Shown: positions 42,824-51,683, numbered from the stretch's first letter. The stretch: DNA of 64,000 nt from Glycomyces sp. YM15 (GCF_016918015.1 NZ_JAERMK010000001.1:170225-234224), one strand, 5' to 3'. Program-made: numbers and translations. Notes: a model not told the origin generated them from the letters alone.

Positions 42824-43533
42824 CCGCCGTCCTCGCCCAGGCCCTGCGGCTCGAGCTGCGCCTCCAATGGCGGTACGGGTTCCTGTACGCGGCGGCGTTC
42901 TCGGCCCTGATCTGGGAAGTCGTCGTCTACCTCGTTCCCCCACAGCTCAAGGCCGCCTCGATGACCTACATCATCTTCGGCGACCTGGCCCTGGTCGGCT
43001 TCTTCTTCATCGCCGGAGCCGTGTTCTTCGAACGCGGCGAGCGCACACTCTTCGCGCTCCTGGTCTCCCCCTTGCGATTCCGCGACTACTACACCGCGAA
43101 GCTCACCGCGCTCACCGCGCTGAGCCTGCTCCTGTCGGTCGTCATCGCGTTCTCCGGCGTCGGCGCCGACTTCGAACCGCTCACCTTCACGGCCGGCGTG
43201 GTGCTGTGCGCACTGCTGTTCCTGACCTGCAGCTTCATCTCGTCGACGCCGTTCACCTCGATCAGTGAGTGGATCATCCCGTCCACACTGGTGCTCGCCG
43301 TTCTCAACGTCCCGCTCGTCAACTACTCGGGCCTGTGGGAACACCCGGTCACGTACCTGGTGCCGACACAAGGGGTGCTCCTGCTCATGGGCCACTCGTT
43401 CGGCCAAGTCGACCTGGCCGCGTGGCAGTGGGCCTACGCGCTGGCGTACCCGGTCGCGGCGCTCGCCGTGCTCGGCCTCATCTCCCGCAAGATGTTCGAC
43501 CGGCACATCGCCGCCAGTGAAGGAGGCGAGTGA
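42820..43533 (+). CDS. ABC-2-type permease subunit 1
   Basis: 237 residues, about six membrane helices. It begins with a short amphipathic segment (LAQALRLELRLQWRYGFLY) and contains LFALLVSPLRFRDYYTAKLTA, the coupling segment of ABC-2 membrane proteins. No substrate is suggested. The start overlaps the ATPase stop. Confidence 0.9.
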   Translation: MTAVLAQALRLELRLQWRYGFLYAAAFSALIWEVVVYLVPPQLKAASMTYIIFGDLALVGFFFIAGAVFFERGERTLFALLVSPLRFRDYYTAKLTALTALSLLLSVVIAFSGVGADFEPLTFTAGVVLCALLFLTCSFISSTPFTSISEWIIPSTLVLAVLNVPLVNYSGLWEHPVTYLVPTQGVLLLMGHSFGQVDLAAWQWAYALAYPVAALAVLGLISRKMFDRHIAASEGGE

Positions 43534-43534
43534 C

Positions 43535-44266
43535 GTGCCCGGTGCCATCGCGGCCTTCGGCCGCAACGACCTGCGCAACATCCGCCGTGACAGCCTGCTC
43601 GCCGGGATCGTCTTCGGCCCGTTCATCTACGCGGCCACGATGTGGCTGCTCCCCGCGTTCACCCGCTACCTCGACCGGGACCACGGCTTCGACCTGGTCC
43701 CCTACCACGGACTCATCCTCAGCGCCTTCATCGTGGTCGGACCGATCGCCGTCCTCGGCGCCGTCTGCGGGATGCTGCTGATGGACGACAAGGACCAGCG
43801 GACGCTCGCGGCACTGCGGGTGACGCCCGCACCGCCGATGACTTACCCGCTCTACCGCGCGGCGACCACGGTGGCCGCCACCGCGGTCTCGCTCGTGGCC
43901 GCGATGGCGCTGACCGGGCAGATCCCGGCCCGGCTCGTCGCCGCCTCCGTCCCCGTCACCGTCCTGTGCGGGCTCAACGCCGCCATGGTCGGCTTCGGCC
44001 TGGCCGCCTTGGCCCGCAACAAGGTCGAGGGACTGGCGATCGTCCGCGCGGTCGGCATGCTGCTGTTCGGCCTCCCGATGGTGCCGTTCTTCTTCGACCA
44101 CCCGGCCATGCTCGGCTTCGGCCTCATCCCGACCTATTGGCCCGCCAAGGCCTTCTGGGAAGTCTGGGACGGCGGCAACCCATGGCCCTACCTGATCGCG
44201 GGCGCGGTGTACGCCGGCGCGATCGGGTGGTGGCTCCTCAAACGACTCGCCTCCCAGAAGGCCTGA
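43535..44266 (+). CDS. ABC-2-type permease subunit 2
   Basis: The GTG at 43535 (GGAGG upstream, inside the previous gene) gives 243 residues with six helices and the segment DDKDQRTLAALRVTPAPPMTYPLYRA, homologous in position to that of subunit 1. The two permeases are diverged copies and would dimerise. A 55-bp gap separates it from the hydrolase. Confidence 0.9.
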   Translation: MPGAIAAFGRNDLRNIRRDSLLAGIVFGPFIYAATMWLLPAFTRYLDRDHGFDLVPYHGLILSAFIVVGPIAVLGAVCGMLLMDDKDQRTLAALRVTPAPPMTYPLYRAATTVAATAVSLVAAMALTGQIPARLVAASVPVTVLCGLNAAMVGFGLAALARNKVEGLAIVRAVGMLLFGLPMVPFFFDHPAMLGFGLIPTYWPAKAFWEVWDGGNPWPYLIAGAVYAGAIGWWLLKRLASQKA

Positions 44267-44321
44267 ACCGCAGGCGGCAGACCCCTGCCTCCGAATCTCC
44301 TGTTAGGACGATCGACCGACC

Positions 44322-45158
44322 ATGACCACTCCGAAGAACGGTCCCACGATGCTCACCACGACGGCGAGCGACGGCACCAGCGTGCGCGCCCACGACGAAG
44401 GACAGGGCCCGGTGATGCTGTTCCTCCACGGCGGCATGGACGACGGCATGTCATGGAGACTCGTCACCGCCCGCCTCAATGCCCGGTTCAGGACACTCCG
44501 GCTGCACCGCAGGCAGTACCGGTCAGACCTCACGACCGGCGGCAGATGCACGATGGCAGCGGAGGTCGAGCACGTCCGCGCCCTGGTGAAGCTCATCGAC
44601 CAACCGATCCTGATCGTCGGGCACTCCTCCGGTGCGGTGCTGGCGTTGGAGGCGCTGGCGTCGATGCCCGGGGCGTTCGCCGGCGCGGTGCTGTACGAAC
44701 CGCCCTGCGTGATCGGACCGCCGCTCGGCGGAACGGCATTGGCCCGGGCGCAGGCCGCCATGGATGCCGGGAGACCGGGAAGGGCACTGGCGATCTTCCT
44801 GCGCGACATCGTGCAGGCCCCGGCATCGGCCGCCTGGATGTCCGCGGCCGCCGTCCCGCTGTTCCCTCGCATGCGTCGCCTTGCGCAGCACCAGCTCGAC
44901 GACTGCGCGGCCATCGACGAAGTGGGAATCGAGCTGGAGGCGTACGCGCGAATCGACGTGCCCGTCGTGCTGCTCGGCGGTGAACGCAGCCCCGCTCACC
45001 TGGGTGAACGGTTGGACGCACTGGAACGCGTCATGCCGAACACCGAACGCGTGCGACTGCGCCGCCAAGGCCACGCGGCCACGAGCCTCGCACCAGACCG
45101 AGTAGCCGAGGTCATCGCCGGACTCGGCGACAAGGTAATGCGAAAGCACTCGCGATAA
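44322..45158 (+). CDS. alpha/beta hydrolase
   Basis: 278 residues. The nucleophile elbow is GHSSG (in ILIVGHSSGAVLAL), the oxyanion HGG is in MLFLHGGMDDG, and the catalytic Asp and His candidates are in VPVVLLGGERSPAH and RRQGHAA. It may be an esterase or a detoxifying enzyme associated with the preceding exporter. Its 3' three quarters are overlapped on the opposite strand by the run-on reading frame of the AraC gene. Confidence 0.88.
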   Translation: MTTPKNGPTMLTTTASDGTSVRAHDEGQGPVMLFLHGGMDDGMSWRLVTARLNARFRTLRLHRRQYRSDLTTGGRCTMAAEVEHVRALVKLIDQPILIVGHSSGAVLALEALASMPGAFAGAVLYEPPCVIGPPLGGTALARAQAAMDAGRPGRALAIFLRDIVQAPASAAWMSAAAVPLFPRMRRLAQHQLDDCAAIDEVGIELEAYARIDVPVVLLGGERSPAHLGERLDALERVMPNTERVRLRRQGHAATSLAPDRVAEVIAGLGDKVMRKHSR

Positions 45159-46067
45159 ACCCTGGAGGCGAGATGCCATACGGGGATCTTCGGTGGCGGT
45201 CCGGAGTGCGGAGCGGTACTGGCCCGGACTCGAGCCGACGAGCTTGGCGAACTGGGCGTAGAAGGTGCTGCCCGAGCCGAAACCGGCCGCGTAGCCGACC
45301 GCTGAGCAGTCGAGATCGGTGGTGGCGAGGAGACGCTGGGCCTCGGCCACACGTCGGCGCAGCAGGAATTCGCCGATGGTCATGTTCCATGCCCTGCGGA
45401 ACAAGGTCATCGCGTACTCGGTGTTCAGATGGGCCACGGCCGCGACGTCCGCCGCGGTGATCGGATCCCGGAACCGCTCCATGACGAACGCCGCCATCTC
45501 GAGCGGGCGCGAGACCGGTCCGGTGCCCGAAGGCTTCACCCGGGCGGCGCGCAGCGTCCGGCGCATGAAGGCGTGGATCTCCAAGAGGGCGACATCCGCG
45601 TCAAGGCCGGCGAAGTCCGATTCCCAGCGCCGCCAAAGGCCCGCCGCGTCCACATCGGTCGGCACGGTCGCGAGGGCCGGCCGGCCCTCCAGGAGCGACC
45701 GCAGATCGGCCGCGGGCAGGCCCCAGGTCAGCACCGTGGACAGCGGAACGTGCGCCCAGCAGACCTCGGCCGGCGTCCCCGCGGGCGCGAGCAGCCGGTG
45801 CGGCAGGCTCGCCCAGAAGACGGCCGCCTGGCCCTGCTCGACGCGGACGCGTCGCTCGCCCATCAGATATTCGATGGCCCCGCTGGTGACGACGTTCAAC
45901 TCGATGTCGTCATGACTGTGGGCCCGGGCCATCGCCGGGGCCGTCCCCTGGGCCACCCAGATCCCCGGTTCCGCGAGCTCCACCACCGCTTCGTACTTCA
46001 CGAGGGGCGATGCTAGCCGAACAAAGGATCCCGGAGGAACGGCCAAGCGGGCCGGATTCGCGTTCAC
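44523..46067 (-). CDS. AraC-family regulator with a run-on reading frame
   Basis: From the GTG at 46067 the first ~300 codons encode a normal AraC protein: an N-terminal cupin (HSHDDIELNVVTSGAIEYLM, ASLPHRLLAPAG) and the double HTH at about 195-295 (FRDPITAADVAAVAHLNTEYAMTLFRRAW, LDCSAVGYAAGFGSGSTFYAQF, SPGQYRSA). Such proteins usually end near there, about position 45170. Here no stop occurs and the frame continues 200 codons antisense through the alpha/beta hydrolase gene to 44523. The extension has shadow-like composition. Either the stop has been lost, with real termination far downstream, or a base error hides it. It is divergent from the GH27 gene and probably controls it. The start is uncertain; GTG near 46002 is an alternative. 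Confidence 0.75.
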   Translation of the reverse strand: MNANPARLAVPPGSFVRLASPLVKYEAVVELAEPGIWVAQGTAPAMARAHSHDDIELNVVTSGAIEYLMGERRVRVEQGQAAVFWASLPHRLLAPAGTPAEVCWAHVPLSTVLTWGLPAADLRSLLEGRPALATVPTDVDAAGLWRRWESDFAGLDADVALLEIHAFMRRTLRAARVKPSGTGPVSRPLEMAAFVMERFRDPITAADVAAVAHLNTEYAMTLFRRAWNMTIGEFLLRRRVAEAQRLLATTDLDCSAVGYAAGFGSGSTFYAQFAKLVGSSPGQYRSALRTATEDPRMASRLQGLSRVLSHYLVAESGDDLGYSVWCEARGRVALAAQSHAFGVRHDAFQCVQPFTQVSGAAFTAEQHDGHVDSRVRLQLDSHFVDGRAVVELVLRKATHAREQRDGGRGHPGGRCRGLHDVAQEDRQCPSRSPGIHGGLRPGQCRSAERRSDHAGRFVQHRAGERPGHRRQRLQRQHRTGGVPDDQDRLVDELHQGADVLDLRCHRASAAGREV

Positions 46068-46091
46068 CCGATCACGGCTACGTTGATCACC

Positions 46092-47363
46092 ATGACGTCG
46101 ACATCTGCGAGGAAACACGCCGCGAAGCGCCCGCCCATGGGATGGAACAGCTGGGACTGCTTCGGCAGTTCGGTGACCGAGGACCAGGTCGTGGCCAACG
46201 CCGAGTTCATGGCCGCCGAGCTCAAGCCGTTCGGGTGGGACACGGTGGTCGTCGACATCCAGTGGTACGAGCCGAACCCCGGCGAGCACCGGTACAACGC
46301 GGTCTCCGACCCCGTGCTCGACGCGTGGGGGCGGCAGCTCCCGGCACCGAACCGGTTCCCTTCCGCGTCGGACGGGTCGTTCAAGGCGCTGGCCGACCGC
46401 GTGCACGCGCTGGGCCTGCGATTCGGCGTGCACATGATGCGGGGCATCCCGAAGAAGGCGGTCGAACTGGACCTCCCGGTGCTCGGGGGCGACACGACCG
46501 CGTCGCGGATCGCGGACCGCGACAACGTGTGCACCTGGAATCCGGACAACTTCGGGATCGACCATTCGGCTCCCGGCGCCCAGGCGTACTACGACTCCCA
46601 GGTCGCGCAGTTCGCCGAATGGGGCGTCGACTTCGTGAAGCTCGACGACGTCCTGCACCCGCCGACGCAGAGCGTCGAGATCGCCGCGTACTCGCGCGCG
46701 ATCGACCGGTGCGGGCGGCCGATCGTGCTGAGCCTCTCGCCGGGGAAGGCCCTGTCCTTCGCGCATCTCGACGCGCTTCGTGAGCACTCGGAGATGTGGC
46801 GGATCTCCGACGACCTCTGGGACGACTGGAGCGCGCTTCGGGAGATGTTCCAACGGGCGGCGCGCTGGGCGCCGCATCAGATGCCGGGCGCCTGGGGCGA
46901 CGCCGACATGCTGCCGCTCGGGCGCATCGGCATCCACGCGCACGTCGGCGAGGACCGGATGTCGCGGTTGACGGTCGAAGAGCAGCGCGCGATGCTCACG
47001 CTGTGGTGCATGATGCGCTCGCCGCTGATGTTCGGCGGGCACCTGCCCGACACCCCGGCGGACACGCTCGAGCTGCTGCGCAACCCTGAGGTCCTCGCGC
47101 TGCTGGGAAGCCGGGGCAGCCGCGAGATCGTGCGCGACCACTCGCTCGTCGTCTGGAAGGCCGATCTGGGCGACGCCGAGGCATGCGCGGTGTTCTGGCT
47201 CGGCGACGAACCGGCCGACCTCGACGTCCACTTGGCCGATCTCGGATGCGAGCACCGGACCCGCGTCCGCGATCTGTGGGCGGGCGCCGACGTCCCGGTC
47301 GAGGACGGCCTGGTCCGCGTGCGGGTTCCGGCGCACGGCACCCGGCTGCTGCGACTGGAGTAA
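46092..47363 (+). CDS. GH27-family alpha-galactosidase
   Basis: The ATG at 46092 gives 423 residues without a signal peptide, so the enzyme is intracellular. The GH27 start PPMGWNSWDCFG is present, the nucleophile Asp lies in VDFVKLDDVL, and the acid/base Asp in MWRISDDLWDDW. The C-terminal part (SLVVWKADLGDAEACAVFWLG to the end) is the small beta-sandwich domain. GH27 enzymes release terminal alpha-galactose; related members act on alpha-N-acetylgalactosamine or beta-L-arabinopyranose, and the exact sugar cannot be read here. It is divergent from the AraC regulator, which is its likely activator. Confidence 0.9.
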   Translation: MTSTSARKHAAKRPPMGWNSWDCFGSSVTEDQVVANAEFMAAELKPFGWDTVVVDIQWYEPNPGEHRYNAVSDPVLDAWGRQLPAPNRFPSASDGSFKALADRVHALGLRFGVHMMRGIPKKAVELDLPVLGGDTTASRIADRDNVCTWNPDNFGIDHSAPGAQAYYDSQVAQFAEWGVDFVKLDDVLHPPTQSVEIAAYSRAIDRCGRPIVLSLSPGKALSFAHLDALREHSEMWRISDDLWDDWSALREMFQRAARWAPHQMPGAWGDADMLPLGRIGIHAHVGEDRMSRLTVEEQRAMLTLWCMMRSPLMFGGHLPDTPADTLELLRNPEVLALLGSRGSREIVRDHSLVVWKADLGDAEACAVFWLGDEPADLDVHLADLGCEHRTRVRDLWAGADVPVEDGLVRVRVPAHGTRLLRLE

Positions 47364-47374
47364 CGGCATTGGCC

Positions 47375-47461
47375 CTAGCCGAGGTCCTGGCTTCGCGAGA
47401 GCAGGTCGGTCGGCGCGGCGGTCGCCAGCCAGTCGCGGAATCGGTCGGCCGTCCGGCTCAC
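47375..47461 (-). pseudogene. C-terminal remnant, LysR-like
   Basis: A minus-strand frame reads VSRTADRFRDWLATAAPTDL and ends RTSA before the TAG at 47375-47377. The R-FRDWL pattern is how GcvA/LysR-type regulators end. The frame extends upstream only into the end of the GNAT gene in another phase. No start or ribosome site supports an independent gene, so a remnant is the best reading. Confidence 0.35.
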
Positions 47462-47465
47462 CGGG

Positions 47466-48020
47466 TCAGGCGTCTCGGGCGGCGCGCCATTCCGGGGCCA
47501 GGACCGACCAGATCTCCATGTCGTAGCGTTCGCCGCGGTGGAGGTAGGCCTCGCGGGCGACGCCCTCCCTGGTCATGCCGAGGCGTTTGGCGACCGCGAT
47601 GCTCGGGGCGTTGCGGGTCGAGGCCCACCAGTCGACCCGGTGGATGCCGCGGACCTCGATCGCCCAGTCGATGATCACGGTGACCGCGCGGGTGACGAGG
47701 CCCTTGCCGACTGCGGCGGGTTCGAGCCAGCAGCCGGCCTCGGCGGTCTCCATGCGGAAGTCCATGGTGCGGAACAGGACCCCGCCGACCAGGGTGCCGT
47801 CGACCCAGATGCCCCACATGCGCCCGGTGTCCGCGGCGGCCTTCTTCTCAAAGGTCTCGAGGATCCGCCGGGCCGCGTCGATATCGGCGACCGCGTCCGC
47901 GAGGGCCACGTGGCGCCCGATGAACTCGCGCCCGCGGTCGATGTGGGCCAGGAACTCCTCGGCCGAGTCCGGCAGCAGCGGGCGCAGCTCCGCGCCTTCG
48001 CCCAGGGAAGTCTTGAACAT
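47466..48020 (-). CDS. GNAT acetyltransferase (RimJ/RimL type)
   Basis: 184 residues, start ATG behind GGAGGACGC. The RimJ/RimL plan is visible: LRPLLPDSAEEFLAHI at the start, MWGIWVDGTLVGGVLFRTMDF, EAGCWLEPAAVGKGLVTRAVTVIIDWA (acetyl-CoA binding loop V-KGLVT) and NAPSIAVAKRLGMTREGVARE. It acetylates an N-terminal or small-molecule amine; the target is unknown. Confidence 0.9.
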   Translation of the reverse strand: MFKTSLGEGAELRPLLPDSAEEFLAHIDRGREFIGRHVALADAVADIDAARRILETFEKKAAADTGRMWGIWVDGTLVGGVLFRTMDFRMETAEAGCWLEPAAVGKGLVTRAVTVIIDWAIEVRGIHRVDWWASTRNAPSIAVAKRLGMTREGVAREAYLHRGERYDMEIWSVLAPEWRAARDA

Positions 48021-48145
48021 GCGTCCTCCGAAATCGACCGCGCCGCAACAGACGACATGCTCTCACATGTGGATCGGGCGCAGCGCCGTCCGGTCGCCGA
48101 ATGCGGTCGGGCGCCGAGCGGTCGGATGGCTTCGAGGTCCTCCGG

Positions 48146-49009
48146 TCAGGCCTCGCGGTGCCGGTCGAGGAGTTCGGTGAGCACCGCGAAACCGGCGGAC
48201 CGATACGTGGCGACCGCGCCCACAAGGGAGCTCGGGGTGGCGACGATCGCGCTCGACGAGCCCAACTCCTGGAGCGCGGCGGCACCGGCAACGCAGATCG
48301 CCCTGCCATGGCCGCGGCCGCGGTGGTCGCCGTGGACGCCCATCGGTTCGATGAGACCGGGCCTACCGGGTCCGGCGGACCAGACCGTGATGACGGCGAC
48401 GGCTTCGTCGTCGTCGAAGCCGATGAGGCAGCGCGCGTCGGCGTAGGCCGGGCCGGACGCCATCGCATGCCATCGCTCCTCGGAGAACGTGGAGCCTTCG
48501 AACGCCGACCGCTGCAACGCGGCACGCAATCCGACCTGTTCCGGTCCGACCACCGCGGTGCGCAGGCCCGGGCCCTCCACCGGCGTGGACAGGTCTCGGC
48601 GGAGCAGCGTCCAGGCTTCATCGGTGGCCCATCCGATCTCGGCCAGGCACTCGTCGAGTGCCGCGCCGTTCGGGATCTCGACGTTCGCTCTGCCTGCGGG
48701 GAGTACGCCGCGATCGGGGTCGGCGATGTCGGCCGCCATGCGCCGCGCCAGCGCCGGGTCGTGCAGGTGCCGCGGTGCGGCGGTCACTCGCAGCACGTCC
48801 GGGCCGTCGAGCATGCCGACCGCGACGATCCGTCCGTCGCGGCTCCAGGTTCGCACCGCTGCGGCGGCCTTCGCGGCTCCGAGCTGCCGGTACCAGCCGA
48901 GGTCACCGGGGTGCAGCTGCAGTGGGGCGTCGTCAGACTGCCATTCCCGAAGCGCCGTGAGCACCGAGCCGAGTTCGTCGATGCCCGGAGTGCGGAGTTC
49001 GAGGTCCAT
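48146..49009 (-). CDS. GNAT-domain protein (probably two GNAT folds)
   Basis: 287 residues. The C-terminal half carries a good GNAT core: YADARCLIGFDDDEAVAVITVW, EPMGVHGDHRGRGHGRAICVAGAA (acetyl-CoA pyrophosphate loop HRGRGHG) and VATYRSAGFAVLTELL. The N-terminal half (LRVTAAPRHLHDP, RANVEIPNGAALDECLAEIGW) looks like a degenerate second GNAT domain, a plan shared with mycothiol-synthase-like proteins. The substrate is unknown. It is divergent from the SDR at 49108. Confidence 0.82.
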   Translation of the reverse strand: MDLELRTPGIDELGSVLTALREWQSDDAPLQLHPGDLGWYRQLGAAKAAAAVRTWSRDGRIVAVGMLDGPDVLRVTAAPRHLHDPALARRMAADIADPDRGVLPAGRANVEIPNGAALDECLAEIGWATDEAWTLLRRDLSTPVEGPGLRTAVVGPEQVGLRAALQRSAFEGSTFSEERWHAMASGPAYADARCLIGFDDDEAVAVITVWSAGPGRPGLIEPMGVHGDHRGRGHGRAICVAGAAALQELGSSSAIVATPSSLVGAVATYRSAGFAVLTELLDRHREA

Positions 49010-49107
49010 GGTCTGATCTCACACCGCCGTGCCGGACCGAGCAACCGTTTTTCGCGGGCCGGGCGCGGGTATCTTCGGCCCCGCGGGCATTCGACGAAAG
49101 GACGACC

Positions 49108-49830
49108 ATGGCGCTCATCCTGATCACCGGGGCCTCGACCGGGCTCGGCCTGGCCGCCGCGCGGACGCTCGCGGCGGAGGGGCACGAGGTCGTCGTCCAC
49201 ACGCGCAGCCCCGATCGGGTCCCGGATCTCGTGCCGCACGGGTTCGTCCACGGCGACCTGTCTCGAATGGACGATGTGCTCGCGGTCGCCGCTCAGGCCG
49301 ACGCGTTCGGGCGCTTCGACGCGGTGATCCACAACGCCGGGGTCTACCGCGACCCCGGGGCGCTGCAGGTGAACACGGTCGCGCCCTACCTGCTCACCGC
49401 CGCGATGTCCAAGCCGCGCAGGCTGATCTACCTGAGCAGCGGCTACCATCTCGACGGCTCGACGGATCTGGACGCGATCGACTTCGCGGAGACAAGGGTC
49501 CGTCCCGGCGCGTACGAGGACTCGAAGCTGTACGTGACGACGCTGGCGTTCGCGGTCGCGCGCCGCTGGGCCGACACCGTGTCCCACGTGGTCGATCCCG
49601 GCTGGGTCCCGACCCGCATGGGCGGCCCGGGCGCGCCCGGCGACCTCGAGGAGGGTCACCGGACGCAGGAGTGGCTGGCCACGGCCCCCGACGAAGCGAT
49701 CGTGCCGCGCACCGGCGGCTACTGGCATCACCGCCGCATCAGCCGCTCCCATCCCGCGGCCTCGGACCCGGACTTCCAGCATGAGCTGATCGAGCGGCTC
49801 GAGGCCCACACCGGGGTCGAGCTCGGTTGA
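49108..49830 (+). CDS. short-chain dehydrogenase/reductase
   Basis: 240 residues; AAAGGAC lies just before the ATG. The glycine motif is GASTGLGLAAARTLA, with HNAGVY in the NNAG position, a Ser in YLSSGYH and YEDSK as catalytic Tyr/Lys. The acceptor part is long and ends WHHRRISRSHPAAS. No pathway is indicated by the neighbours, which are a GNAT and an ECF sigma factor. Confidence 0.88.
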   Translation: MALILITGASTGLGLAAARTLAAEGHEVVVHTRSPDRVPDLVPHGFVHGDLSRMDDVLAVAAQADAFGRFDAVIHNAGVYRDPGALQVNTVAPYLLTAAMSKPRRLIYLSSGYHLDGSTDLDAIDFAETRVRPGAYEDSKLYVTTLAFAVARRWADTVSHVVDPGWVPTRMGGPGAPGDLEEGHRTQEWLATAPDEAIVPRTGGYWHHRRISRSHPAASDPDFQHELIERLEAHTGVELG

Positions 49831-49914
49831 GCGCGCGGCCGGGCGCCCAGCTCGATGTGGTGCGGATGAGCGGATCGGACCCTAAGGCGCCCAAGCGGAA
49901 CCGTCCGGGTCAGG

Positions 49915-51069
49915 TCAGTCGCGGCTGAGGCGGGCGGCCTGTTTCAGGAGATGGGTGTGCTCGGCTTCGATCACCGTGGCCTGCGCCGCCGCCTTGTAGA
50001 GTCGGGCCGCCTCGGCGCGGTTCCCGGCCTGCTCGTGCAGGTACGCGGCCACGGCGTCGCGGCGCGGCAGGCCGGGGTCGAGCGCTTCGACCAGGCGGAG
50101 CCCCGCGAGCGGGCCGTCCACGTGCCCGACGGCGACGGCCCGGTTGAGCGCCACGACCGGGCTGCCGGGGGTGATGCGCTCGAGTTCGTCGTACCACTCG
50201 AGGATCTGCGGCCAGTCGGTCTCATCGGCCGAGGCCGCGTCGTCGTGGAGCGCCGCGATCGCGGCCTGCGCCTGGTACTCGCCGACCCGGTCCATCGCCA
50301 ACGCCAGCTGGAGCAGGTCGACGCCTTCGGCGATCTTCGCCTCGTCCCAAAGGGAGCGGTCCTGTTCGGCGAGCGGCACGATCTGGCCCGAGGCGTCGCG
50401 GCGGGCCGGGCGGCGGGCGTGGTGCAGGAGCATGAGCGCGAGCAGGCCCGCCGCTTCCGGGTCCTGCGGCACCGAAGCGACGAGCTGCCTGGTGAGGCGG
50501 ATCGCTTCGGTGGACAGGTCACCGCCCGTCCGGTCGCCCGCGAAGCCCTGGTCGAACATGAGGTACAGGACGCGGAGCACGGCGCGCACGTCGCCGAGCC
50601 GTTCGAACCGCTCCCCCGCCAGTGTCCGCTTCGCACGCGAGATGCGTTGCGCCATGGTCGATTCGGGGACGAGGAACGCGCGGGCGATCTCGGCCGTGGT
50701 GAGGCCGCCGACCGCGCGGAGCGTCAGCGCGATGGCCGACGCGGGCGAGAGGGCCGGGTGGCAGCAGCGGCTGAGCAGCAGGAGCGTGTCGTCCGACTGT
50801 TCGGCGTGGCCGGGAGGCGGTTCGCGGTGCGCCGCGACCTCGCGCATGACCCTGGCGGACGCCGAGCGGCGCGCGTCCAGGAATTTGCGCCAAGCCACGG
50901 TCACCAGCCAGGCCTTGGGTTCGTCGGGCGCCTCGCCGTTCCAGTGCCGCACCGCTTCGGCGAGCGCGTCCTGGACGGCGTCCTCGGCCGCCGCGAAGTC
51001 GGCTCCGCGGCGGACGAGGACGCCCAGCACTTGCGGGGTGAGGTCCCGCAGCAGGTGATCGTCGATCAT
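49915..51069 (-). CDS. ECF42-type RNA polymerase sigma factor with C-terminal helical extension
   Basis: 384 residues. Sigma region 2 lies at the N-terminus (AAEDAVQDALAEAVRHWN, PKAWLVTVAWRKFLD) and region 4 at about 110-160 (VGGLTTAEIARAFLVPESTMAQRISRAKRTL). The remaining 200 residues are TPR-like helices (LALMLLHHARRPAR, YDELERITPGSPVVALNRAVAV), which distinguish ECF42. This class has no anti-sigma factor; its activity depends on the C-terminal part and it is linked genetically to DGPF proteins, as here. It therefore very probably drives the DGPF gene at 51094-51504. Confidence 0.92.
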   Translation of the reverse strand: MIDDHLLRDLTPQVLGVLVRRGADFAAAEDAVQDALAEAVRHWNGEAPDEPKAWLVTVAWRKFLDARRSASARVMREVAAHREPPPGHAEQSDDTLLLLSRCCHPALSPASAIALTLRAVGGLTTAEIARAFLVPESTMAQRISRAKRTLAGERFERLGDVRAVLRVLYLMFDQGFAGDRTGGDLSTEAIRLTRQLVASVPQDPEAAGLLALMLLHHARRPARRDASGQIVPLAEQDRSLWDEAKIAEGVDLLQLALAMDRVGEYQAQAAIAALHDDAASADETDWPQILEWYDELERITPGSPVVALNRAVAVGHVDGPLAGLRLVEALDPGLPRRDAVAAYLHEQAGNRAEAARLYKAAAQATVIEAEHTHLLKQAARLSRD

Positions 51070-51093
51070 CTGACAGGTATCCAGCGTTCGTGT

Positions 51094-51504
51094 CTATTCG
51101 ACCGTCGGCGCTTCGTTGAGGAACGGCCGCACTTCGATCCACTCGTGGAGCGGCAGGCTGTCCTTTCCGGGGGCCGAGGAGAGGTGGGCGGCGGCCTCGT
51201 AGGCGCGCTCCCGGGAGTCGACGTCGATGACCATCCACCCGGCGATGAGGTCCTTGGTCTCGGCGAACGGGCCGTCGGTGACCGGCGGTCTCCCGTCGCC
51301 GTCGTAGCGCACGAAGTCGCCTTGCGGGGCGAGTGCCTGCGCGTCCACGAATTCGCCGCGTTCCTTCAGGTCTTCGATCATGTCGCCCATGAACTGGATG
51401 TGCGCGGTGATCTCGGCGGGAGCCCAGTCCTCCATCGGCGCTTCGGCGTTGGCGTGCTGCTTCGGTCCGCCGCGGTAGTGCTTGAGCAACAGGTACTTGG
51501 CCAT
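51094..51504 (-). CDS. DGPF/YCII-related protein
   Basis: 136 residues with the DGPF signature in TDGPFAETKDLIAGWMVID and a YLLLKHYRGG start. AAGGAG is 8-13 bases upstream of the ATG. DGPF proteins are usual partners of ECF42 sigma factors; their own activity is unknown. It lies 24 bp upstream of the sigma gene in the same direction, so it is read first and co-transcribed. Confidence 0.92.
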   Translation of the reverse strand: MAKYLLLKHYRGGPKQHANAEAPMEDWAPAEITAHIQFMGDMIEDLKERGEFVDAQALAPQGDFVRYDGDGRPPVTDGPFAETKDLIAGWMVIDVDSRERAYEAAAHLSSAPGKDSLPLHEWIEVRPFLNEAPTVE

Positions 51505-51683
51505 GACGGCTCTCCTTCGGTTCGGGCGGCTCTTTCGCCGCTGACAACCCTAGGACGGAGCCGGTCCGCGGTTCTCGACATCCCATCGGCACTTGCTCCG
51601 AGGTTTTTCGCAAGTGCTGCCGTGGCCGGGCTCACGATGTCCGGGCTTGACCCTGACGCGGCGGGAGGCTCGAGGATCGGGGC

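Noticed and set aside
46064-47341. Minus-strand frames opposite the GH27 gene, apparently extending the AraC protein at its N-terminus
   Set aside because: The cupin domain starts near 46067, and upstream residues are antisense of the alpha-galactosidase with shadow composition.
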